Assembly (NCBI GenBank): GCA_019116365.1
Contig: DXBT01000022.1
Span: forward strand, 28,784-92,783
DNA: 64,000 bases
Source: Barnesiella merdipullorum
Lineage (GTDB): Bacteria; Bacteroidota; Bacteroidia; Bacteroidales; Barnesiellaceae
Reading direction: 5' to 3'
The notes below the pieces were generated by a model, which was given only the letters and a program-made list of their open reading frames with translations, was not told the origin of the DNA and searched no databases. The translations under genes were made by a program, and so were the position numbers. Below are positions 23,944 through 32,398 of the stretch, one piece after another. How positions within the stretch are numbered: the stretch's first letter is position 1; each line of letters begins with the position of its first letter.

Positions 23944-26352
23944 ATGGAAGAAGATAAACAGAATAAAACGAAGGGGCGGAACTCGGAAGAGTCGTTTGAC
24001 GTTACTGGCTTTTTGCTGGAGTGCCTTTCGCGCTGGAAATGGTTTGTTGCTTGCATCGTGTTGCTGGCGGCACTGTTCATGTTTTATGCCCTTCGGCAGA
24101 CTCCGCAGTACGAGGTAACGTCGGCCGTCTATATCCAGGACGACAAGAGCGACAACAGCAATGTGTTGTTGGAGAGCCTGGGCCTGTCGGCCTATAAGAA
24201 CAATATCGACAACGAAATAGAGGTTTTCCGTTCCAAGAATCAGATAACCGCGGTGGTCGAGTCGCTGGGGCTTTACAAGTCGTATGCCTGGAAACCGTTC
24301 ATGCGCACGACACCGCTGTATGGCAATTCGCCGGTCGAACTCGTGCCCGACTCGATTGACCTGCGGGCCATACAATCGCCACTGACTATCGAACTGGAAC
24401 CTCGCTCGGGTGGTAAATTCCACCTCTTGGCCTATACCCATAATATCGATGGCGACAAGGTGGAGATTTGCGACGAGGTAATCGACGCTCTGCCTTATAC
24501 GGTGCCGTTCAATGGTGGTACGGTGCAGATGCGATATACCGGCGATACTATCCCGGTGATGGAGAAGACCTTGCTGATGAGACTGTCCAATCCCAGAGGC
24601 ATGAGCAAGACGATTGCCGAGAATCTGACCGTATCCTTTGCCTCGAAAGATGCGACCATCCTGTCGGTTGTCTATCGCACGCCGGTCGTTCAAGAAGGTA
24701 AGGACTTTGTCGCTGCGTTGGTCGATTTCTACAATATCGATGCCGCCAACCTCAAGAACCAGGGAAACGAGAAGACGCAGGAGTTTATCGACGCCCGCCT
24801 CTCGTCCATCTCCGAAGAGTTGGCGATAGCCGAGGCGCAGGTCGAAGCCTATCGCAGCCACAACAACTTGATAGACCTCTCGTCCGAAGCCAAACTGTAT
24901 ATTGAGCAAACGGGTTATACCGATGAGAAGTTGGCCGAGCTGGAACTGCAAAAAAGTTTGGTCAATTATATCGAAGAGTTTCTGGCGGTCCCCGAAAACG
25001 AATATATGCCTATCCCGGTTTTGGGTATCGACGATAAAGATTTTTCTGAGCAGATAACCAGCTACAACAAGCTTTTGCAACAACGCGAGCGGCTGTTGCT
25101 CTCCTCGTCGGAGTCGAACCCCATTGTCGTTGAACTCACCCGCAACATAAAGACCCAGCGGGTATTGTTGCTCAAAGGTGTGGAGAGCCTGTGCAAAGGG
25201 CTAGAGATCAAGAAACGGGATGTAACCCGGCAGGATAACAGAATCGAGGACAAGATCAAGAATGTGCCGCTCTATGAGCGGGAGCTCTCCGACATCATTC
25301 GCCAGCAACGCATCAAAGAGAACCTTTACGTCTTCTTGTTGGAAAAGCGTGAGGAGAACTCGCTGGCCAAGAGCATGGTGGTGCCGGTGGCCCGCATTAT
25401 CGACGATCCCGACTCGACGGGGCTGCCTGTGTCGCCCAAGAAGCTGCTGCTCTTGTGTGCCGCCGTTCTGTTGGGCGTGCTCATCCCGGGCTTTGTCATC
25501 TATATGAGAATGGTATTCTTCCCCATCCTGAAAGACAAGAAGACCCTCGAGCGGCTCACCTCCATACCCATTCTGGCCGAGATATCTCGCAAACCCAAGG
25601 GCAAATTCTTCGTGGTGGAAAAACAGAGTGTCGAGCCTATTGCCGAGCTGTTCAGACTGGTGCGTAACAACCTGCAATTCGTATTGACCAGTTCCGACAA
25701 GAAGGTACTGGCCGTCACCTCATCGGTGATGCATGAGGGCAAGACCTTTATCGCCTCGAATATGGCTCTGAGCTTTGCGCTCACCGGCAAGCGAGTCTTG
25801 CTCATCGGGGTGGATATACGTCGGCCTCGCCTTTCGGAATATTTCCATCTCTCCAATCGCGAGGGGGTTACCACCTATCTCTCGGGCGTAAATAGCGATT
25901 TGGCTTCGCTCATCCATTCCTCGGGTGTCGATGCCAATCTCGATATTCTCATGGCCGGGCCCATCCCGCCCAACCCCAACGAGCTGTTGATGAACAACCG
26001 GTTTGAACAGATGATCGACTATGCTCGAGCCCACTACGACTATGTGATACTCGATACGGCTCCGTTGGGCATGGTATCCGATACCTTCCTGTTGACTCGT
26101 GCGGTCGATATCATGGTTTACGTGGCTCGTGCCAATTATACCAACAAGGCTGCTATCGAGATGTTGAACGAATGGATCGACTCCAAGCGTATTGCTGTGC
26201 CGGTCTATCTCATTCTGAACGATGTGAATATGGATTCCAAGGCCTATTCATATAGACAGTACGGCGGTAGCCGATATGGGTATGGTTATGGCTATGCTTC
26301 GGCAGACGAGCCCCTGCCGTGGTACAAGCGTTGGTTCCGCCGGAGAAATTGA
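23944..26352 (+). CDS. Wzc-like polysaccharide co-polymerase/tyrosine autokinase
   Basis: An 802-residue inner-membrane BY-kinase controlling chain length and export of exopolysaccharide. A Wzz domain is flanked by two membrane helices (about 35-52 and about 500-520), with long coiled-coil segments between. The C-terminal kinase has Walker A (SSVMHEGKTFIASNMALSF, about 598-616; the usual first Gly is His), Walker A' (LLIGVDIRRPRLSEYF) and Walker B (YVILDTAPLGMVSD). A Tyr-rich tail (AYSYRQYGGSRYGYGYGYA) is the autophosphorylation cluster. It pairs with the Wza-like gene, but no Wzx, Wzy or glycosyltransferase follows. A hairpin terminator comes right after the stop codon. Confidence 0.94.
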   Translation: MEEDKQNKTKGRNSEESFDVTGFLLECLSRWKWFVACIVLLAALFMFYALRQTPQYEVTSAVYIQDDKSDNSNVLLESLGLSAYKNNIDNEIEVFRSKNQITAVVESLGLYKSYAWKPFMRTTPLYGNSPVELVPDSIDLRAIQSPLTIELEPRSGGKFHLLAYTHNIDGDKVEICDEVIDALPYTVPFNGGTVQMRYTGDTIPVMEKTLLMRLSNPRGMSKTIAENLTVSFASKDATILSVVYRTPVVQEGKDFVAALVDFYNIDAANLKNQGNEKTQEFIDARLSSISEELAIAEAQVEAYRSHNNLIDLSSEAKLYIEQTGYTDEKLAELELQKSLVNYIEEFLAVPENEYMPIPVLGIDDKDFSEQITSYNKLLQQRERLLLSSSESNPIVVELTRNIKTQRVLLLKGVESLCKGLEIKKRDVTRQDNRIEDKIKNVPLYERELSDIIRQQRIKENLYVFLLEKREENSLAKSMVVPVARIIDDPDSTGLPVSPKKLLLLCAAVLLGVLIPGFVIYMRMVFFPILKDKKTLERLTSIPILAEISRKPKGKFFVVEKQSVEPIAELFRLVRNNLQFVLTSSDKKVLAVTSSVMHEGKTFIASNMALSFALTGKRVLLIGVDIRRPRLSEYFHLSNREGVTTYLSGVNSDLASLIHSSGVDANLDILMAGPIPPNPNELLMNNRFEQMIDYARAHYDYVILDTAPLGMVSDTFLLTRAVDIMVYVARANYTNKAAIEMLNEWIDSKRIAVPVYLILNDVNMDSKAYSYRQYGGSRYGYGYGYASADEPLPWYKRWFRRRN

Positions 26353-26374
26353 TTTCGTTTTATACGATATATGG

Positions 26375-26411
26375 GGAGGACAACTTGCAAGAGTCGTCCT
26401 CTCTTTTTTTT
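26375..26411 (+). terminator. Terminator after the Wzc-like gene
   Basis: GAGGAC and GTCCTC flank a short loop and run into TTTTTTTT, 22 bases after the stop codon. Confidence 0.8.
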
Positions 26412-26433
26412 GCAGGGACAGGGGTAAAAATAG

Positions 26434-26473
26434 AAGTCCCTCGAGCGTATTGTCGTGTGACTCTTGAGGGACT
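26434..26473 (-). terminator. Terminator after the flavodiiron protein gene
   Basis: AGTCCCTCGAG pairs, with one mismatch, with CTTGAGGGACT. It lies 30 bases beyond the minus-strand stop at 26503. On the minus strand it is followed by an A/T-rich tract. Confidence 0.65.
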
Positions 26474-26502
26474 CTGTTACAGGAAATATTTCTTTGGACG
26501 GC

Positions 26503-27690
26503 TTAAGCCTTGATGTGGGCAGCCATTTCGCGGCCCAAAGCCCGACAAAGTTCTTTGATCTCGGGGGTAAGCCCTTGTTTCATCTCTACGCAACAAGGTA
26601 GGGTTTCCCACTTCATCGATTCGGCAAAGGCGGCCAGATGTTTCACGGCGGCACCGGCCCAGGTAAAGGAGCCGAAGTAGCCGAATATCCGATTCTTGAT
26701 GTCGCGGGTGGCAATCATCTGGGTGAGCATATCGACTGCGGGATAGAGTCGGTTGGAGTAGGTGGGGCTGCCGATGATGAGTCCCCGATAGCGGAAGATG
26801 CTTTGGAGGATAAACGAGGGATCGTCGTGCGAAACGTTGTGCATCACGATATTCTTGATGCCGTTTGCAGCCAGCTCACGGGCAATCTCTTCGGCCATCT
26901 GTTCGGTGTGACCATACATGCTGCCATAGGCGATTACTACGCCCGGCTCGGCTTCATACCGGCTCAGACGGTCGTAGGTGTCGATAACCCGGTTCACCTC
27001 GTTCTCCCACACGGGACCGTGGGTCGAGCAGATTTGCTTGATTTCTACCCCGGCCAGTTTCTTCAAGGCCGTTTGTACGGCCGATCCGTATTTGCCCACA
27101 ATGTTGGAGTAGTAGCGGGTCATTTCGTTCCAATACTTCTCGGTATTCAACTGGGTGTCCTTGATACCGCCGTCGAGCGTGCCGAAGCAGCCGAAAGCAT
27201 CGCCCGAGAAGAGCGTTTTAGTTTCGTGACAATAGGTCATCATCGTCTCGGGCCAGTGAACCATGGGCGTGAGGTAAAAAGTGAGCGTGTGTTTGCCCAC
27301 GTTGAGGGTTTCGCCGTTTTTGATGCAGAGCGTGTTGTCGTCGATGCCATAGTAGCCCCTCACCATTTCGAGGGTTTTGGCGTTGCCCACGATCGTCATG
27401 TGGGGATATTTTTGACGGATGAATTGAATCGAGGCCGAGTGGTCGGGCTCCATGTGGTTGATGACCAGATAGTCGATTGTGCGGTCTCCGATAATTTCGG
27501 CGATGTGGTCGAGCAGCTGCTCGGTATAAGCCGCATCGGCGGTATCGACCAGTACATTCTTTTCGTCGGTAATCAGATAGGCGTTGTAGGATACTCCATA
27601 AGGGAGCGGCCAAAGGTTTTCAAACTTGCTTTTACAACGGTCGTTTACTCCTACATAGTGTATTCCTTCTGCGATTTCTGTTATCTTCAT
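26503..27690 (-). CDS. FprA-family A-type flavodiiron protein
   Basis: A 395-residue cytosolic enzyme that reduces O2 (or NO) to water (or N2O), protecting anaerobes. The N-terminal metallo-beta-lactamase-like domain has the diiron ligands in HMEPDHSAS (His79, Glu81, Asp83, His84) and further ligands near residue 145 (MVHWPETM) and GDAFGCFG. The C-terminal flavodoxin-like domain (about 250-395) begins with the FMN loop YGSMYGHTEQMAEEIA. Length is normal for class A. No rubredoxin gene is adjacent. A TACTTTTG -7 box lies upstream on the minus strand near 27763-27775. Confidence 0.95.
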   Translation of the reverse strand: MKITEIAEGIHYVGVNDRCKSKFENLWPLPYGVSYNAYLITDEKNVLVDTADAAYTEQLLDHIAEIIGDRTIDYLVINHMEPDHSASIQFIRQKYPHMTIVGNAKTLEMVRGYYGIDDNTLCIKNGETLNVGKHTLTFYLTPMVHWPETMMTYCHETKTLFSGDAFGCFGTLDGGIKDTQLNTEKYWNEMTRYYSNIVGKYGSAVQTALKKLAGVEIKQICSTHGPVWENEVNRVIDTYDRLSRYEAEPGVVIAYGSMYGHTEQMAEEIARELAANGIKNIVMHNVSHDDPSFILQSIFRYRGLIIGSPTYSNRLYPAVDMLTQMIATRDIKNRIFGYFGSFTWAGAAVKHLAAFAESMKWETLPCCVEMKQGLTPEIKELCRALGREMAAHIKA

Positions 27691-27941
27691 AATCCAATTA
27701 AATTAACCCGATATGATAATAATATTCAAACACAAATGAGTCCCTTTTGTTTAAAAAGGCCTCAAAAGTAAGAAAAAAACCGCGAATCTATGCGTAGATT
27801 TAGAATTTATTTTTTTCTTTGTATAGAGAATCTTAATCTGGAATTAACTAATTACTAACTTGGGCCTATCTTGTGGCTCTGGAAACTGTGACGATAAAGC
27901 GGTTTGAGGATACACGATGGCCCTGAAAAACATGAATCGTT

Positions 27942-28619
27942 ATGAAAAAGTATTTGGCAGAAATGTTGGGTACCTTTGTACTCGTATTGATGGGCTGCGG
28001 AAGCGCCGTCTTTGCCGGTAATGCGGCTGCTGCTTGTGGAGCAGGAGTAGGAACGTTGGGTGTAGCCATGGCTTTTGGCCTCTCGGTAGTAGCTATGGCC
28101 TATACCATTGGCGGCATATCGGGCTGCCATATCAACCCGGCCATTACGCTGGGGGTGTGGCTGTCGAAACGAATGAGCGGTAAGGATGCCGTGATGTATA
28201 TGATTTTCCAGGTAATTGGTGCGATTATAGGCTCGGCCGTTATTTATGCCTTGGTTTCGACGGGTGGTTCGTCGGGTGCGACTATGACGGGAGCCAACAG
28301 CTTTGGCGAAGGTGAGGCGTTGCAGTCCTTCATAGCCGAGGCAGTCTTTACCTTTATCTTTGTGCTGGTGGTTCTGGGCACGACCGACGAAAAACGGGGT
28401 GCCGGTAATTTTGCCGGCCTGGCTATTGGTTTGGCTTTGGTACTGATTCACATCGTGTGTATCCCCATTACCGGCACGTCGGTCAATCCGGCCCGCAGTA
28501 TTGCTCCGGCTCTCTTCGAGGGTGGTGTAGCGCTCTCGCAGTTGTGGCTCTTCATTGTGGCTCCCTTCTTTGGTGCAGCCTTGTCGGCCATCGTTTGGAA
28601 CATATTGACCAAAGAGTAA
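27942..28619 (+). CDS. aqpZ: Aquaporin Z-type water channel
   Basis: A 225-residue inner-membrane channel with six helices and two NPA half-helices: GCHINPAITLGVW (NPA 65-67) and TSVNPARSIAPALF (NPA 182-184). The selectivity-filter residues match water-specific AqpZ: His170, Thr179 and Arg185 (E. coli His174, Thr183 and Arg189). The Phe43 position is Tyr54. That pattern indicates water rather than glycerol. A terminator follows directly. Confidence 0.94.
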   Translation: MKKYLAEMLGTFVLVLMGCGSAVFAGNAAAACGAGVGTLGVAMAFGLSVVAMAYTIGGISGCHINPAITLGVWLSKRMSGKDAVMYMIFQVIGAIIGSAVIYALVSTGGSSGATMTGANSFGEGEALQSFIAEAVFTFIFVLVVLGTTDEKRGAGNFAGLAIGLALVLIHIVCIPITGTSVNPARSIAPALFEGGVALSQLWLFIVAPFFGAALSAIVWNILTKE

Positions 28620-28637
28620 TCTGTTTGAGATAGAAAT

Positions 28638-28674
28638 AAGGCAGCGCTCCTGAATGGAGCGCTGCCTTTGTTTT
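28638..28674 (+). terminator. Terminator after aqpZ
   Basis: AAGGCAGCGCTCC and GGAGCGCTGCCTT form a perfect 13-bp stem around TGAAT and are followed by TGTTTTG. Confidence 0.92.
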
Positions 28675-28727
28675 GTGTAGGGACGAGTCGTGGTGTGAAT
28701 CTCGTCTCCTCGATGGAATAAAACAGA

Positions 28728-28763
28728 AGCCCCCTTGTACCGAGTGGCGCAAGGGGGCTTTTT
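28728..28763 (-). terminator. Terminator after serA
   Basis: AGCCCCCTTG and CAAGGGGGCT form a 10-bp stem around a 12-base loop. It lies just beyond the serA stop at 28788 on the minus strand, with T-rich flanks. Confidence 0.85.
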
Positions 28764-28787
28764 ATTAGAAAAATTAGGTGGTCGCAA

Positions 28788-29708
28788 TTACTTGTTGACT
28801 CTGAACTTGTCGATACCCTCTTTCAAGAATCCTACCGACTGGCGGGCAGCGGCTATACCGGCATTGATATTGGCCTCGGCCGTTTGAGCACCCATCTTCT
28901 TGGGGGTGAAGAATACCCGGTCGCCAAATTTCTCGGACAGCGCGGCAGCGTTGGCCGGAGCCACGTCGGCTACATAGCGGAAGTCGGAACGCTCCTCGAG
29001 TACACGGGCCAGGTCTTCCTCGTGAATCACCTCTTTGCGAGCCGTGTTGATGAGCACGGCGCCTTTGGGCATGAGCGACATGAGCGCGTGGTTGATCGAC
29101 TGTTTGGTCTCGGCGGTAGCCGGGATGTGCAGCGATACGAACTGGCAGGTGCGATAGAGATCCTCAACTGAAGCTACGGGTTTCACCCCGTCTTTCTCCA
29201 TCACCTCGTTGGGGCAATAGGGATCGAAGGCGTAGAGTTCCATGCCGAATCCTTTGGCTATGCGGGCGACGTTGCGGCCCACCTGGCCATAGGCGTGGAT
29301 ACCCAGCTTCTTGCCTTTGAGCTCGGTGCCCGAGGTGCCGTTGAAGTGGTTGCGAATCATCAGGATGGTCATGCCGAATACGAGTTCGGCCACGGCGTTG
29401 GAGTTTTGGCCCGGCGTGTTCATCACGCATACGCCTTTGGCCGTAGCGGCGTTCAGGTCGATGTTGTCGTAACCGGCACCGGCGCGAACGACGATTTTCA
29501 GTTTCTTGGCGTCGTCGAGCACCTCGGCATCGACGATGTCGCTGCGCACGATGAGTCCGTCGGCATCTTCGACCGCTTTCAGCAAGTCGGCTTTGGCGGT
29601 ATATTTCTCCAGGAGTGCCATTTCGATACCGGCGGCATCGAGCACCTCTTTAATTCCGTTTACGGCTACGGCGGCAAACGGTTTTTCTGTGGCAACTACT
29701 ATTTTCAT
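28788..29708 (-). CDS. serA: D-3-phosphoglycerate dehydrogenase
   Basis: First step of serine synthesis: oxidises 3-phosphoglycerate to 3-phosphohydroxypyruvate with NAD+. The 306-residue length is the short form, without the C-terminal ACT regulatory domain, so serine feedback of the E. coli type is unlikely. Key parts: VRAGAGYDNIDLNAATAKG (about 75-93), NAD-binding AYGQVGRNVARIAKGFG (about 140-156), catalytic Arg in LINTARKEVIHEEDL (about 220-234) and an active-site His region near the C-terminus. It is 11 bases downstream of serC in the same operon. Confidence 0.95.
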   Translation of the reverse strand: MKIVVATEKPFAAVAVNGIKEVLDAAGIEMALLEKYTAKADLLKAVEDADGLIVRSDIVDAEVLDDAKKLKIVVRAGAGYDNIDLNAATAKGVCVMNTPGQNSNAVAELVFGMTILMIRNHFNGTSGTELKGKKLGIHAYGQVGRNVARIAKGFGMELYAFDPYCPNEVMEKDGVKPVASVEDLYRTCQFVSLHIPATAETKQSINHALMSLMPKGAVLINTARKEVIHEEDLARVLEERSDFRYVADVAPANAAALSEKFGDRVFFTPKKMGAQTAEANINAGIAAARQSVGFLKEGIDKFRVNK

Positions 29709-29719
29709 AGTTCTCGGTA

Positions 29720-30787
29720 TTAGTGGTTCTTTTCAAATTCTTTCATGGCTTCGATGAGTACCTCGACGCTCGACTTGGGCATGGCGTTGTAGATCGAGGC
29801 TCTGAAACCACCCACCGAGCGGTGCCCCTTGATACCTACGATGCCTTTTGTGCCGGCAAATTCGATAAATGCACTTTCGAGATCTTTGTACTCCTCTTTC
29901 ATGACGAAGCATACGTTCATGATCGAACGGTCTTCGTGTGCGGCGGTACCTACGAACATCTTGCTCGAGTCGATGGCATCGTAGAGGATGGCGGCTTTTT
30001 CCAGGTCGCGGCGTTCCATCTCTTTGATGCCGCCCAGTTCTTTGTAGTATTTGAGGGTTTGCAGGGCTGCATAGATGGGCAGACACGGCGGGGTGTTGAA
30101 CATGGAGCCTTTCTTCACATGCGTGCGATAGTCGAGCATGGTGGGGATGGCGCGCTCTACATGGCCGAGGGCCGACTCCTTCACGATGACAATCGTTACA
30201 CCGGCAGGGGCCAGGTTCTTTTGGGCACCGGCATAGATGACGTCGTATTTCGACACGTCGATGGGGCGCGAGAAGATATCGGATGACATATCGGCTACCA
30301 GGGGCACTTTTACGTCGGGGTCGAAACGCATTTCGGTACCATAGATCGTGTTGTTCGAGGTGAAGTGGAAGTAGTCCACGTCGTCGGGTACGGTATAGCC
30401 TTTGGGTATGTATGAGAAGTTGGCCTCTTTCGAAGAAGCAACCACGTCAACTTCGCCAAAGAGACGAGCCTCTTTGATGGCATTGACAGCCCAGGTACCG
30501 GTTTCGAGGTAGGCTGCTTTTTTGTTCAGCAAGTTGTAGGGAACCATGCAGAATTGCAGGCTGGCACCACCACCCAGGAACAGAACAGAGTATCCGTCGG
30601 GGATTTCGAGCAACTCTTTAACCAGGGCTTGAGCCTCTTCGATAACGGCTGTAAATTCCTTGCTGCGGTGCGAAATTTCCATCAGCGACAGGCCCGTACC
30701 GGCAAAGTTGATAACGGCATCGGCCGTATTTTTAATGGTGTACTCGCTCAGGATAGAGGGTCCTGCATAGAAATTGTGCTTCTTCAT
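29720..30787 (-). CDS. serC: Phosphoserine aminotransferase
   Basis: PLP-dependent second step of serine synthesis (also used in pyridoxal phosphate synthesis), transferring the amino group from glutamate to phosphohydroxypyruvate. The 355-residue length is standard. It begins MKKHNFYAGPSILSE, the family start. The PLP lysine is in YAGAQKNLAPAGVT (about residues 184-197). The C-terminal VGIKGHRSVGGFRASIYNA is diagnostic. It heads the serC-serA operon; a TACTTTTG -7 box lies about 50 bases upstream on the minus strand. Confidence 0.97.
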   Translation of the reverse strand: MKKHNFYAGPSILSEYTIKNTADAVINFAGTGLSLMEISHRSKEFTAVIEEAQALVKELLEIPDGYSVLFLGGGASLQFCMVPYNLLNKKAAYLETGTWAVNAIKEARLFGEVDVVASSKEANFSYIPKGYTVPDDVDYFHFTSNNTIYGTEMRFDPDVKVPLVADMSSDIFSRPIDVSKYDVIYAGAQKNLAPAGVTIVIVKESALGHVERAIPTMLDYRTHVKKGSMFNTPPCLPIYAALQTLKYYKELGGIKEMERRDLEKAAILYDAIDSSKMFVGTAAHEDRSIMNVCFVMKEEYKDLESAFIEFAGTKGIVGIKGHRSVGGFRASIYNAMPKSSVEVLIEAMKEFEKNH

Positions 30788-30939
30788 AACAATATTTGTT
30801 TAGTGTTTGGTATAAATTTGGTTCTGATAGATTGCAAAAGTAATTCTTTTCTTTCTATATTTTGTTTTATTTGTATCTTTTTTGTTCTTGTAAATAACAA
30901 AATGCTGCTTGTTTGATAGCTCGAGTTTGCATTTTGATG

Positions 30940-32211
30940 CTATTTGTATCGCCCTTTCCACAACTCGTTCAAGTGATCTTTCAGTTTGTTCTCGGCCGGA
31001 TTATTCTGAGGCTTCCACCAGCCGCTCTCCTTGAGGGCATCGGGCAGGTATTGCTGGTTGACAAAGTGGCCGGGATAGTCGTGGGCATATTTGTAGTCCT
31101 TGCCATAGTCGAGTTCTTTCATCAGTTGGGTGGGGGCGTTGCGCAGGTGCAGGGGCACCGGCAGGTTGCCGGTTTCGCGCACAGTACTCAGGGCCTGGTT
31201 GATGGCCATGTAGGCCGAGTTGCTCTTGGGTGAACTGGCCAGGTAGATGGTAGTCTCGGCCATGATGATGCGGCTCTCGGGCCACCCGATGTTCTGCACG
31301 GCGTCGAAGCAGGCGTTGGCCAGCAACAGGGCGTTGGGGTTGGCCAGCCCAATGTCTTCGGAGGCCGAGATGACCAGCCGGCGGGCAATGAAGGCGGGGT
31401 CTTCGCCACCCTCGACCATACGGGCCAGCCAGTAGATGGCGGCGTCGGGGTCGCTGCCTCGTATCGATTTGATGAAGGCCGATATGATGTCGTAGTGCAT
31501 CTCGCCGTTTTTGTCGTAGGCGGCCGGGTTTTGTTGCAACCGCTCGGTAACGATGGCATCGTCGATGACAATCGTTTCGTCGTCGCCGACGGCCTGCGAG
31601 ATGAGGTCGATGATATTCAGCAGTTTGCGGGCATCGCCTCCCGAGTAGCGAAAGAGGGCATCGGTCTCGCGCACCTCGAATTTACGCGTTTTTAAATAGG
31701 AGTCGCAGTGGATGGCCCGGTCGAGCAGTTGTTGCAGGTGCTTGACTTCGAGCGGTTTGAGCACATATACCTGGCAGCGCGAGAGCAGCGGGCGGATGAC
31801 CTCGAATGAGGGATTCTCGGTGGTGGCTCCGATGAGGGTCACCGTGCCGTATTCGACGGCTCCCAGCAGCGAGTCTTGCTGCGATTTGCTGAATCGGTGA
31901 ATCTCGTCGATGAAGAGAATGGGACGCACCTTCGAAAAGATGTTGGCCTTGCAGCGGTCGAGTACCTCGCGCACCTCTTTTACTCCCGACTGTACGGCGC
32001 TGAGTGTGAAAAACGGGGCCTGCAACTGTTGCGATATGATGTGGGCCAGGGTGGTTTTGCCTACCCCCGGAGGCCCCCAGAGGATGAACGACGATATCTT
32101 GCCCGAGTCGATCATGCGGCGCAATACGGCACCCGGGCCTACCAGGTGTTCCTGCCCGATGTATTCGTCTAAGGTTTTGGGTCTGAGTCTCTCGGCCAAA
32201 GGTTGTAACAT
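30940..32211 (-). CDS. rarA: Replication-associated recombination protein A
   Basis: A 423-residue AAA+ ATPase (RarA/MgsA/WRNIP1 family) acting at stalled replication forks. Marks: ERLRPKTLDEYIGQEHLVG (about 6-24), Walker A WGPPGVGKTTLAH (about 45-57), Walker B ILFIDEIHRFSKSQQD (about 97-112), sensor region GATTENPSFEV, and the C-terminal tetramerisation/MgsA domain (SFIKSIRGSDPDAAIYWLARM, about 238-258). A TATATTTG -7 box sits about 20 bases upstream on the minus strand. Starts divergently from the sialidase gene. Confidence 0.97.
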   Translation of the reverse strand: MLQPLAERLRPKTLDEYIGQEHLVGPGAVLRRMIDSGKISSFILWGPPGVGKTTLAHIISQQLQAPFFTLSAVQSGVKEVREVLDRCKANIFSKVRPILFIDEIHRFSKSQQDSLLGAVEYGTVTLIGATTENPSFEVIRPLLSRCQVYVLKPLEVKHLQQLLDRAIHCDSYLKTRKFEVRETDALFRYSGGDARKLLNIIDLISQAVGDDETIVIDDAIVTERLQQNPAAYDKNGEMHYDIISAFIKSIRGSDPDAAIYWLARMVEGGEDPAFIARRLVISASEDIGLANPNALLLANACFDAVQNIGWPESRIIMAETTIYLASSPKSNSAYMAINQALSTVRETGNLPVPLHLRNAPTQLMKELDYGKDYKYAHDYPGHFVNQQYLPDALKESGWWKPQNNPAENKLKDHLNELWKGRYK

Positions 32212-32398
32212 AATCGCTCCGTTCTGTTACGACAAATATACTTCTTTCGAGTCGTTTTTCCAAGGAAAGTGGGCGAAAGATACATGGACCTTTTCCGTTT
32301 TGTGGCGGGCTTGACGGATGAGGTAAAAATTGAACGTTTCTTGGTGCGATAAGTGAAAAACTGTTATCTTTACCCCCGCAAATTTAACGAAACAGATT

